Assembly (NCBI GenBank): GCA_006937955.1
Contig: SSNP01000082.1
Span: 363,234-427,233, forward strand
Direction: 5' to 3'
DNA length: 64,000 bases
DNA from: Pachypanchax playfairii
Taxonomy: Eukaryota > Chordata > Actinopteri > Cyprinodontiformes > Aplocheilidae
Numbering within the stretch: position 1 is the first letter of the stretch; each line of letters begins with the position of its first letter. Below, one piece after another: positions 1 through 10,905 of the stretch. A program made the position numbers and the translations under genes. The notes beneath the pieces were generated by a model. The model saw nothing but the letters and a program-made list of their open reading frames with translations. It ran no database searches and had not been told where the DNA came from.

Positions 1-60
1 ATCCTGCTAACAGACAGACAGACAGACCCCGATGAAAACATTACCTCCTTGGTGGAGGTA
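1..60 (+). repeat. 3' tail of a teleost LINE/SINE-type repeat, cut by the window edge
   Basis: The first 60 bases contain a GACA-rich stretch (cagacagacagacagac) followed by a cctccttggtggagg hairpin-like tail. I recognise this from memory as the end of a very common fish retroposon whose copies end 'gctaacagacagacagac ... aacctccttggcggaggtaat'. Only the 3' end is present, so family assignment is tentative. Confidence 0.55.
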
Positions 61-2220
61 ATAAATATTTTTTGCAATGTAATCCAGTGATTGAGTTACG
101 TTGTTTCTGTTCTGGGCAGTAGGGGGCGCCATGAAGCTCAGGGTCGGTCCTGTTCAGGTGTGTGGATGCTTTCGTGTGAACCAGGTGACAGACAGATTTT
201 TAGTACCCTCATTATCCAAGACAGACAATGTCACTAATGAGGCTGGTTCAAAGGGGGCTAATGGTTTCTGCAAGATTTTCTCCAAGTGGATCAGTTCTGC
301 TCAGCTGAACCGACTCAGACCTGCAGCAATAATCCCAAACGTTCAGCGATCCCTGTGATTCAGGGCGAGAACACAGTCACACATCACCTGCGTCTGCTTG
401 TGTTTTATTTGTTCAGGTAAATGAGACTTTGCTTTTGTTTACTGTAAAAAAAAAATGTTTATCGAACTCTTAAACATAGAACAAATCCACATTGAGCATC
501 ATGATTTAGTTCATTTAGTTCTGAGTATCTATTGAACAACTTAATCTGAATATTTTTGTCCATATTAATGATTTGGACAAAAATTATAGTAGATGCACAA
601 CTTGAATCTGAGTCTCAGTCTTCTGTTACTGAAAATATCATTTCAACAACATCAAAAAAACGCATTTTGATTGTGCTTTTATAAAAAGATGATATCAACT
701 TATATCACAATGTAGACTTTAGTCATAATAAGATCCTGATTTGGGTGCATGTGTCTTAAAATGGATGTAAAATTATAAACACTTTGTCAGGGTTGTAAAG
801 GAAGATGCCATATACATGCAATTTAGCAAAATTTAACAATTTAAAAATATTCTCCATAGATTTTTAAAAGTAATTTGATACTAAAACAGTATCAAAATAT
901 ATGCTAGAGATTTCAAAAAGCACTTAGTTTTATACGTACCAGAAAATGTACCATTTAACTGGGATTTGGTGACTGAAAACAGCTTCCTCTTGTGGATGTA
1001 GATTGTTTTCATGATGAGCGGATAAACAATGAGCTGATGATTCATGATAAATCTTTTTCATGTTGGTATACTCTAGTTAAAACTCAGAGGTCTTCCTCCA
1101 GTGAAGTTCACATTGTGTAAATTATTTTTTAGCTGCTAGATGGCAAGACTGTCAAAATAAAAGCATGTTCAACCATGTTTGCAGAATTCCAGTGTTTCTC
1201 ATCAGGTGTTTTTCCTTAAACTGCATGATTGTTTGACTTTTACTTCCATCATAAACTGGAGAACACATAAGACTGTCCCACCAGTGAAAGATTACCATGG
1301 TGAATTTGTTATACTAAAAAGAAAAAAGATTTTTAATCCACCCGGGCTGTAAACTTAAACATCAATCCTGCAGGGACACTAAGAGCTTTTCTCTTATTAG
1401 CTGATTTTATCACTATGGTCAGCTGATGAAAGCCATTTGTGCAACATGTTACTCCTCCAGAGTAAATACATCTGCTTTGAGCTCTGTCAGCATTTAATGT
1501 GGTTGGGAATGTTTCCACAGACCAGGACTTAGTGGTAGACTAATTACACGAGGGGCACACAGCCTCAGTAGCGCGCTGCTGCCAGAGTTTTGTGTGACTG
1601 CATGTCATTAGTACTGGAAAAGTGCCTTTTGCCACAAAGGGCTGCGGTCACACAGAGACTTTAAAAGATGAAAGCACCTATCCCGCTCTTCATAGAAAGA
1701 ATTTGCAAGATATAAACAGCCTGTAAAATGGAAAACTACATCTGAGTCTGTTTGTTTTCCTGACAGGAGGCCAGATTTGGTAATTCTTGCCAAAATTCTT
1801 TCCAATAACAGAACAGTCCAAACAAAGGAGGAGGACTATTTGATCCATCTGTTTTCAGTGTGTAGTAGTAGCGGTTTTGTGTCTCGAGACAGTAAGAACC
1901 GTGAAAGCTTTGTTACATATTGAGGCTTTATTTCATTTATTTGCACCATGGGATTATTACTTGGGTTATTGGAATATGTTTGATCTAAAACAAATATTTT
2001 TGGTGTATTCACTCATGTATTGAAATGGTTTTAATGTGTGAAATCAAGCTGTGAGTTTACTTCTTACCCCACTGATACAATATACTGTTACGTTTTTTTG
2101 GTCAAACCACAACTGAAGAAAATCTGAGCTAAAATATTGTTTTCATATCTCAGAAACGTTTTAAGTTGATCCTGTTGTTTCTTTTTTGTTTTACCAAATA
2201 ACAATAGTTTTCTTTAAATC
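61..2220. other. Intergenic, nothing recognised
   Basis: AT-rich single-copy-looking DNA with no open frame resembling a known protein, no tRNA-like fold that I can see, and no clear repeat. Short open frames here are chance products. Confidence 0.6.
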
Positions 2221-2907
2221 TACACTCACCTAAAGGATTATTAGGAACACCTGTTCAATTTCTCCTTAATGCAATGATCTAATCAACCAATCACATGGCA
2301 GTTGCTTGAATGCATATATGGGTGTGGTCCTGGTCAAGACAATCTCCTGAACTCCAAACTGAATGTCAGAATGGGAAAGAAAGGTGATTTAAGCTATTTT
2401 GAGCGTGGCATGGTTGTTGGTGCCAGACGGGACGGTCTGAGTACTAGTTACTGGGATTTTTCACGCACAACCATTTCTAGGGTTTACAAAGAATGATGTG
2501 AAAAGGGGAAAACATCCAGTATGCGGCAGTCCTGTGGGTGAAAATGCCTTGTTGATGCTAGAGGTCAGAGGAGAATGGGCCGACTGATTCAAGCTGATAG
2601 AAGAGCAACTTTGACTGAAGTAACCATTACAACCGAGGAATGCAGCAAAGGATTTGTGATGTCACAACACGCACAGTCTTGAGGCGGATGGGCTACAACA
2701 GCAGAAGACCCCACCAGGTACCACTCATCTCCACTACAAATAGGTAAAAGAGGCCACAATTTGCACAAGTTCACCAAAATTGGACAGTTGAAAACTGTAA
2801 AAATGTTGCCTGGTCTGATGAGTCTCAATTTCTGTTGAGACATTCAAATGTTAGAGTCAGAATTTGGTGTAAACAGAATGAGAACATGGATCCATCATGC
2901 CTTGTTA
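2221..2907 (+). mobile_element. Truncated Tc1/mariner-like DNA transposon (5' part)
   Basis: The segment begins at a TA dinucleotide with the end sequence cactcacctaaaggattatt, which I recognise as the terminal inverted repeat of an abundant teleost Tc1-like transposon. A leader and the start of its transposase follow. The match stops abruptly at about 2907, in the middle of the transposase, where an unrelated SINE-like repeat begins. The right half and the right inverted repeat are missing, so this is a dead copy. It also carries internal deletions relative to intact family members as I remember them. Confidence 0.85.
2371..2907 (+). pseudogene. Tc1-like transposase fragment, inactivated
   Basis: The reading frame opens with MGKKGDLSYFERGMVVGAR, the N-terminal helix-turn-helix region of a Tc1-type transposase (cut-and-paste transposition at TA sites). 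It continues to SRTTISRVYKE and then hits a TGA at 2494-2496, where family members have a tryptophan codon. A short deletion removes several codons before the FSRTTISRV block. Downstream, remnants of the central region (RRMGRLIQADRRATLT at about 2573, then RRMGYNSRRP) are readable in shifted frames up to the truncation. The catalytic DDE core is mostly absent. No functional product is expected. Confidence 0.85.
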
Positions 2908-3155
2908 TTGGGCGAGAGGCGGGGTCACACCTGGACCGGTCACCAGTCTATCACAGGGTCACATATGGACAGACAACCACATACACTCACGCCTAGAGAC
3001 AGTTTAAACTTGCCAGTTCACCTGTCGCATGTTTTTGGTATGTGGTCCAAGCATGCATGGGAAGAACATGCAAACATGCAGAAAGATTGTGGCCTGTTTT
3101 GAAATCCTTCCTGCTTCAAGGTAACAGTGTTACCCACTGCACCACCGTGCAGCCC
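2908..3155 (-). repeat. tRNA-derived SINE-like teleost repeat
   Basis: Read on the minus strand, the segment begins GCTGCACGGTGGTGCAGTGG, the head of a very common fish interspersed repeat. It continues through a GCATGTTCTTCCCATGCATG block to a tail that ends in GACCGGTCCAGGTGTGACC. The copy is diverged. Its left end coincides with the break in the Tc1-like element, which suggests either insertion followed by loss of the rest of the transposon, or a rearrangement. Confidence 0.7.
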
Positions 3156-6100
3156 TGGGTTTAACTCCAAAACTTAAATTTGACTTCTAAGACGTAAAGT
3201 TTAACAGGAACTAGATGGTTGGGTTTTGGTAATACAACTTCATGACCAAAGTTAGGAAGAAATCTCACATCAAATCTCAAACATGTTTATATGAACAGAC
3301 CAAAAACAAGATATTTTTTGAAAACACAAACAAATCATTTTATTAAAAAAAAAAAATCTCATCACAAAAAGCCAGGTTTTTGTCCATGTACATGATAAAT
3401 ACAAAGTTTAGTTTTTGTCTTTTTGTCATGACAACAGGTTAAAAAATACATGTGTTTCCTAAAAGTGAATTAAGTCTTTAATTTCTTCAATTCTCTGTCA
3501 AAATGAAGCAGCAGAACTGCAGGAGTGCTGAAACTCGCCTCATCAAGTGCAAACGAGCCCCCGCGGTGGAAAACCTAATGCAATCTGCAGGGACGTCACT
3601 GTGTTACACATCACCTTGGCAGAAAATGGAGTTTCCTTTTGATGTGAAGCAGCGATGTAAAACGCTGTGAACCGCCAGCTCTGAATATCTAAACAGATAA
3701 CCCTCATTAAGCAGAGTACGAAGCTAAAACACCTTTTCATGTCACCATAGTAAACAGCTTCATGTGCACCTCTTTCATCTTCTTCTCCCTCATGTTTCCA
3801 CGCTGCTTTGATCCACGCCGGAGTGCCTGGGTACCAGCTAACCCCTTCACTGTAGATTTCCTTCTGTGTTAATTGTAATTTTCTGATAAACCGTTTCAGA
3901 AAACATCAACTCACTTGGCGAATGCAGTGCATGCAGAGGTGGGGGTGTCTGTTCTGATATGACATCTGTAAAGACTAAAGGATGGAGAGATGCTCTTTAT
4001 TCTCAACAGTCTCTTTTATTTGTTTTTATTATACAGTGGTACATGTATAACAATTCTAATGAGAGGAATTTATTTTACACAAATATCTTCAAGGATTAGA
4101 ATAATATTTATTGTAGAAATCTAAATTGTAGATCGTTTTTATAAATACTGCCTGATCATTTGGTTATAATTTAAACTTTAGTGGCATTTAAATTTCAGAA
4201 ATTCTTATTTTTTCATCATATAGTTCAAAACTCTGTTCCTCCAGCAGATGGCAGACTTGGCTGAGACATAAATTTCTCAGGAACAGGCAGGAAATAGTTT
4301 TCAGCATAGCTATTTGAGTAGGAAATTAAAAAAAACAAATTTAAACTCATTATTAAAAGAAAAACGATCTTCAAGAAATTTAAATTGTCCAAAACCAGCT
4401 ACTTCAATTAAAAAGAGAAAACCACAATGTCTTTGAGTTGTTGTTGTCTAAGTGTAATCAGAGGATTTGTTCTACTGGTGCTAGAAATTCAAACATTTAA
4501 TTAAGTAGTTAAAAAGGTTTTCTGGTCATGATAACAGTTTGATTAAAATAAGCAACATCCAGATGGTAGAAATGTGCTGATTGGAGGTGAAAGGTGACTG
4601 TTTTAGATCTGATTTCGGGCACACAGACAGATGAAGATGAATTTGTGGCTCCTGCAGGAAAAAGATCTCAAAAAACTTAAAATACAATAATAGATTAGAT
4701 ATACTCTCTTTTAGATGCAAAACTTTTCTGATGCAATGAAAATAAATGTGTTTCATTAAAACATGCTTTAGTAACTCTGATAACAACTAGCAGTGACTGA
4801 TTTTCTCTCTTTTTTTTCTGAGATTGTGGAATCAGAATCTGAATCTATGTTTGTGAGAAGCTGCTGTTCTCACACACACAGGCGGTGGCAAAGTTCAGAT
4901 TTCTTGGATGCTGATGTCTCATTAGGAGGCCTGAACTCTGACCGCTTCTCCTCCAACTGTGCTGTCGGTCAGTTCCAGGCTGAGTAATTTCTTCTGACCT
5001 CGACGTGCCACAGCATCGCCCTCAGTTCTTAAACTATCCGCGTTGCTTGTTGACAGCTGCTCCCTTCAGGAGCTGCTCTGGATTGCTGACCTCCCGCCTG
5101 TCTGCTGAAGGAGAGCAGAGGAGGCTGAAGACAAGAGGAGTAACAAGGAAGTGGAGGAGAGAGACTGAAGCACACACACGTACACGTGTAAACAGCAGAT
5201 TTGGTTGATTTTCCACACGTCTCCATTATGCAAGTCAAAATCCAAAGTGGGAATTTCTTAAATTACTGCTTGCTTTTCACTTGCAGGCACTTTTTATACT
5301 TTATAAATAGTTGTTAGGTGTAGAATGACACAGATGTTTGAATGGCTGTCATCTAATTTGCAAATTGATATATTGGAGAATAAGCCGGCTTCATGTCTGA
5401 GCTGACTGTGGGAACAGAGAGCGGTGTGTTATTATAATCTTAGAGGAAAATGTTAGGTTTCCTCCACGCTCATAAATAGTCTATCATCACCGAGCGGCAC
5501 GTAGAGAAGCAAAAATTAGCCCAGATTTTTTTTTTGCGTGTGTGTGCTGCACATCAAACAGAAATGGCAGAGAACCAATTAATGATTAATATGCCATCTG
5601 TTGGTGGTGGCGGCGCTTCGGATACGAAAACGACTCCCACCGGATGTTTAACCACCTGATACCATTGTGTTGGAACAAAACAACAAAGCTGCTGGGAGTG
5701 CCGTAGAGTGGAGTGAGCCCAAATGTTTTGAACCACCTCCAAGATATCATAAGATATTTATCGTTTCCAGTGGAAAAACACATCTACAAGCCCCCCAAAG
5801 GCGAAGCGCGCATGCAGATATCTGCTGTTGTGAAATATCCCACCCAAGGCATTACTGCGTTGACGCTGCAGGGCTGAGGATGTTGTGGATGTGGCCATGA
5901 CACTGCGTTCTAACCTCAAGGCCCGAGGAGAGACAGGAAACAGTTGGCTGATGGTCGACTGAAGTGGTTGATGGGACTTTCCCACACGCCCTGGGACGCT
6001 CCTCACTCAGCCTGGTCTGTGGTTGGAGCGTGTGTCTGCACCACTTCACACCAGGGGGAGAGGAGGAGGCTTACTGTAGAAGTTGGAGAAAACTTTTCAG

Positions 6101-6751
6101 AGGGGATTCATTGCCCCTTAGCTGAGAGAACAGCATAAATTATTTGTGCTGGCAGATGTTCACAGACCCAAATATGCATGAATTTGTCGAGCTGGCAGGC
6201 TTCCCTCAGCCAAACGTACTGGTTTTCATGATGCGTGCAGAAGCAGTTGTTATTCTGGCTGTTTTACAGAGAGCATTAATCTGAGCTGTCAGCACCACCA
6301 ACCACTTTGGTGGAAATTATTTCACTCTTTAATAAGGGAACTCTGGTGCTGTATTACATATGGCGGCGAGGGTAACATTCTTGGTGGGTCTGTCATCATG
6401 TAGCTGTTCTCCAACAGTGAGGATTCTGTGTTTGGCCTGTAGCACATTCTGTAACCAAAAGATGAAAAGAATACTCTTAAGTAGACATTAAATGGAACCA
6501 CCAGCTCTCAAATTCTCACTTTTAATGACAATGTAGTTCACCTCCTGCCAGGAAATGGATGAAATCTGATATTTTATTGACCAATCTGTGTTATTCTCGA
6601 AACTTTTTAACTGAAGCTGGAAATAATCTTGAAAACAAGCATGAATACATTCTGATGAAACAAGAGTGGGGAGATGAATTAGCAGTACAGATCAAACTAA
6701 CACATGAGCTAAATGCTAACATGTTGTTGATGGCGAGCTATAATTCAGATT
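3156..6751. other. Intergenic, nothing recognised
   Basis: No coding exon, RNA gene or clear transposon. The region from 5540 to 6130 is relatively GC-rich and free of recognisable repeats, but its short overlapping open frames on both strands have no recognisable protein content. Confidence 0.5.
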
Positions 6752-7107
6752 CCATTGACCAGGGGGGCCAGGTAGGGGCACAGATTTTGAAAACTGTGGC
6801 CCCTAACCTTAAAAACATTTTTTTAAAAATAAAAATGATATTTTTATTCTTGTTTTCTTTTTACAAAATTATAGACTGTTTATTATCATTTAAGTGGCAC
6901 CATAAACCAAAATAAAATCAAAATATGTCAAAGCACTATGTTAATGGTACATTTTTATTAGTCATTTTTTATATTTCATGAAAAAGTATAGACTGAATTT
7001 TTTTATCTCATCTTTTGGGAAAGGGAGGGGGGGGGGGCACCTGGGGTGGCCCATCTAATTGAAAGGGTGGCCTGGGCCACCCCTCTGGACACACCCCTGC
7101 TATTGAC
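6752..7107. mobile_element. Non-autonomous hAT-like MITE with target-site duplication
   Basis: The element proper spans 6760-7099 (340 bp). It starts CAGGGG and ends CCCCTG, the terminal signature of many hAT elements. The ends are imperfect inverted repeats: left CAGGGGGGCCAGGTAGGGG, right (reverse complement) CAGGGGTGTGTCCAGAGGGG. The 8 bp on the left flank (ccattgac, 6752-6759) and on the right flank (ctattgac, 7100-7107) match at 7 of 8 positions, as expected for an 8-bp hAT target-site duplication. The interior is AT-rich and carries a G run at about 7026-7037. There is no transposase. Confidence 0.8.
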
Positions 7108-10100
7108 AAGCTAATGGCTAATTCAAGGGAGCCCAAAGCAGACTGCTGTAACTTCCATCTAAAAAAATCTTAGCTGTTCATCCTGATACTTATTTATTTA
7201 TATTGCTGTCCGTTTTCCAACCACATGGTTATTTTAATGAAATATTGTGATATTCCTTGAAGAAGTGCTGCAGTCTGCCACGGTCACACAGAAGTTGTGT
7301 AAATAACCCTGTATTTTGAAAATTACAGCAGTGTCAAAGTTTATTTAAAAAAAGGCTTTTGCATGAACTTCATGGTCATGTTTTAACATAACAGTAATCC
7401 ACGGTGCTCTTATATGGACTAGCTGTTAGCCTGTGAGTTTGTCAGATCCATATTTGCCAAAACTGAGGATGTTCAAACTATTTGCAATCGATGAATTGTT
7501 CACACTCTTTCGGATATGTGTTTAAATTGATTTTATACTTTGAATTTAGAAACATCCTTGGACTCGAGAGCAGCTTCTCTACTGTTAGATTCAACTCAAC
7601 TACGTATGAATAAAATAACAATAAGTGAAATACGAGGAGAAGTTGGATGAATGTCCTAATCAACGAGCCCTATTTCAGTCCTACTTTTATGAAACTATAA
7701 ATTAGAGCGCTCAAACATTTAAACGATAAATCTCTGATGTTCACAAATTGTTCCAAAAACTCTGCAGGACCACCTAATTTACTGACCTTAAAAAATAATA
7801 TTAAAAGAGGAGAATCAATTTTGATGGTTGGTTTGGCTTGTCTCTCTGCTGAAAGCGTCACACTTGGAAAAAAACATTAAATCATAATGTTTTTTTATTA
7901 TATGCAACTAAATCAAACTCAGGCAGCGCTGGGATTCCTGTTTGAAGATATTATCCATGTTTAAATTAGCAGGAAAGTTATGCATTTTAAAACTTTCAAC
8001 AGCTACGTGTCAGAGAAATGTTCTATGTTTCTCGATGGTTTTGACTTTAAGGCTGTTGAAACAACATTAGACTACATTTGTGACCTAAAGCTTTTATATA
8101 TGTCTGTATTGAAATTTGAAACAGAAAAACACGTGATGTAGTATTATCTGAACTCTGTTGTTCCAACCTGCGGTCATTAAATGAGCAATTTGTGACATGT
8201 GTAGCCAGTGTTGATAAAAATATCACATTACTGTTGCTCGCAATTCTTTTTACAGGTGTTTAGTCATGAACAAAATATGTTTCACACCTGCATTTAACTG
8301 CTAACCAAACTGAGAATAAATAACCCACAGCAGAGTCAAGCCATCATCAGTGTTTTTGGAGGCTGATAACAACAATAAAGGTCGATGAGACAAGCTGAAA
8401 GTGTCACATCGTTCTGAACTGCTGAGGGAGAAATGACTTCAAGCTTTTTTTTTTTTTTTCCAACAGGATAGCTTTGGCAGACTGCCACTTAGCGTGGTCC
8501 CTCCTGAGGGCCCTTACTCGTAAATCAGAGAAAATGGGAATTACACATATTAAAGAGGGTAAACGTCAGTAATCACAGCACTGGGAGGATGCTTGAGGAC
8601 TCATCAGGCATGCTGCTACTTTTTTAGAGACTCTTGTTTCAAGGAGCCATAGTATTTAGGAGCTAACTGAAACACAGCGATTGCACATCGCAGAAAGCCA
8701 CTAGCCAGCACATCTGTATTTACTCCCCAGCTGTCTCATATCCTGATGGCACCAACTGCAGTAACGCCATGTGAAACTCTGATCCATGAGTCGGGTTACT
8801 TTCTGACATATCTGTTGTTGTAGCGGGCTCATTGATATTTCCAGAGTGTTTATCTTCCATTGACTGCTTTGTGGTCCCTGACAGAGACAAGCTCGGTGGT
8901 TTTGACATGGTAAAGTTTGTTTGTTTGTCTGTCTGGTCTCGTAGAGGTCACGCAGCGGTATGTTTGTTTGGCGGGTCAATTGAGTCCACTAACAGAGAAG
9001 GCCCGGGAGGAGACGGGAGGGAGGGAGAAGCACTCAAGCTCTTCCTCCCTATGTGTTTCCTCCCTCTGCTGGAGAAGGCCAGACCACCAGGACCTTTAAA
9101 CCAAACTCCCTGATAAGATGTCTGGAGTCGCTCCACATGGCTCAGTGCGGTTGGTACTTTGACAGAAAACAACCCTCCAGGGAAACTTCAGCAGCTATAA
9201 ATATTTAGGCACCAAAGAGGTTTATGGAGTTTGTTGTAAAAGAATTTATAACAGTGTGTCAGTATCCCAGGGCGGGCTTGGAGCAGCCTCTGTTTACAGA
9301 ATTGCATGTGAATTGAACCAAATAAGCACTTCAGCAGGAAGAATCCAAATACCTTAACTTCTCCGAACAGGTTTCAGACAACAGGTGTGAGCTCAGAATC
9401 ATCTTGGCTTAAAAAACCAAGGAGCCAATAGAGATGATACACAAACAAGTTAAAACAAGACCTTATATGGATTGATCGGTTTAGGTAGTTATGAGAAATT
9501 TATGTCATCGTTCACTTTACAACACTGAGGCTAACATCTACAGGAGAAATCTGCAGGCTTGTTTGAGATGCATTAAATGATTAGATGTAGAAGATGTAAA
9601 ATGTCAATTATTTCCAAAGATACTTAGATAGATTGCACAGTGGCCTTGCAGTGTTTCTCCAGGGACTCTGGCTTCCACTCATTATACTTCGTTACTCCTT
9701 CACTCAGCATTCACTGTGGTGCATTTGTGGTGCACTTTCAAATGAAATGGTATGAGAAATTCTCTGTACAGTGCCCACCACCAGCATCCACTCACCTGGA
9801 TACTTACCTGCCTGCCCACTCTCCACCATTACTCATCTCTTTCCTCCTCATGAGAAGCCTGCATCCTTCTCATCCTCTGAAAACCTGAAACAAGCAGAAA
9901 GATAATACAGAGAAACATCAACTGATCAAAGACTCATTAACTCTCCTGAGACTGTTCTCTCTTAATTTCCTCCTTTTCCCATCTCAAGTCAGCTCACTCC
10001 TTGGGAGCCCCGCCCACTGGAGAGCTCTCACATGCTGCTGGTGTGTCACAGCTCCAAACAATCAATTCATCATAATGGCAGGTGCCATTCTTTTAGGATT

Positions 10101-10837
10101 TGGACTGTTTAGTCACATTAGTTAATTATTAGTCAGTGATTCTATGAGCAACATACCAGAGTTGTCATTTTATGGGAAGATAATCAGTTTGTTGTCAGCC
10201 TAGATTCAAGTTCTACCCTTTCCGCTCTCCACTGGTCAGTACCGCTTACCTTCCTAATGGACTTGTGCTCCTCTTCCTCCTCCTTTCTTGAATGGCTGTT
10301 CCCCAGATCCCTCCTCCTCCTCCTTCCTGCCAGGAACACAGAATAATACCAATAAGATAAGTTCAGCTTCTCAAACATACAATCAAAAACTCACTGATAT
10401 TTAGTCAAACCTGGTTCCAGATCAGCCACCAGCCCCAGCAGTCTGTATCCCAGTGCAACATCTCTGGGTTCAACAATCTGAGTCCTAAAAAGGGGATCGA
10501 TGCAACAGAACTAGCTTTAACAAACTGATGCACCTCTTTAGACAAATTTGATCCCACTCATCATCAAATACAATTTTAATGGATGAAATATTAAAGATTT
10601 ATATGTACATTTTTAAAAAGCAATGAAAGCTTTTATTTTGGACAGTTGCAACTGAGTTCTGTTGAATCCTTTGTTCTTTTAATGATTGTTTGATGCTGGT
10701 GAATAGTTAGAAAAAAAATAGGAAAATGCAGGTAAACAAACAGAAATCTATATTTCACATTTTTTCTTTTGGTTTGAAGCTGTGAAGTCGATTTATCCTT
10801 CAACAAAAACCTGTTTAAAACGACACAATTTATTTTA
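7108..10837. other. Intergenic, nothing firm
   Basis: No exon or RNA gene recognised. Simple features only: a T run at 8446-8460, a purine-rich GGGA stretch near 9005-9030 and a CTCCTC stretch at 10270-10325. The open frames at 8700-9170 overlap on both strands and match nothing I know. Confidence 0.5.
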
Positions 10838-10905
10838 AGGCCCAAAGTGGAGATTTGAACCAGTGACCCTTTGGGTTACCATACTTCTGAGCTTCTGCCG
10901 TCCCA
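10838..10905 (-). repeat. tRNA-derived SINE head (pol III promoter remnant)
   Basis: Read on the minus strand, the sequence gives GGACGGCAGAAGCTCAGAAG and then, about 25 bases on, GGTCACTGGTTCAAATCTCC. These correspond to the A box (AGCTCAG..G) and B box (GGTTCAAATC) of a tRNA-like RNA polymerase III promoter, as in common teleost SINE heads. The spacing is tRNA-like but the fold is imperfect and there is no clear mature tRNA, so it reads as a decayed SINE 5' end rather than a tRNA gene. I could not recognise the SINE body further left. Confidence 0.6.

Noticed and set aside
10838..10905. Possible tRNA gene on the minus strand
   Set aside because: A and B boxes are present but the acceptor stem and anticodon arm do not pair properly; it fits a SINE head better.
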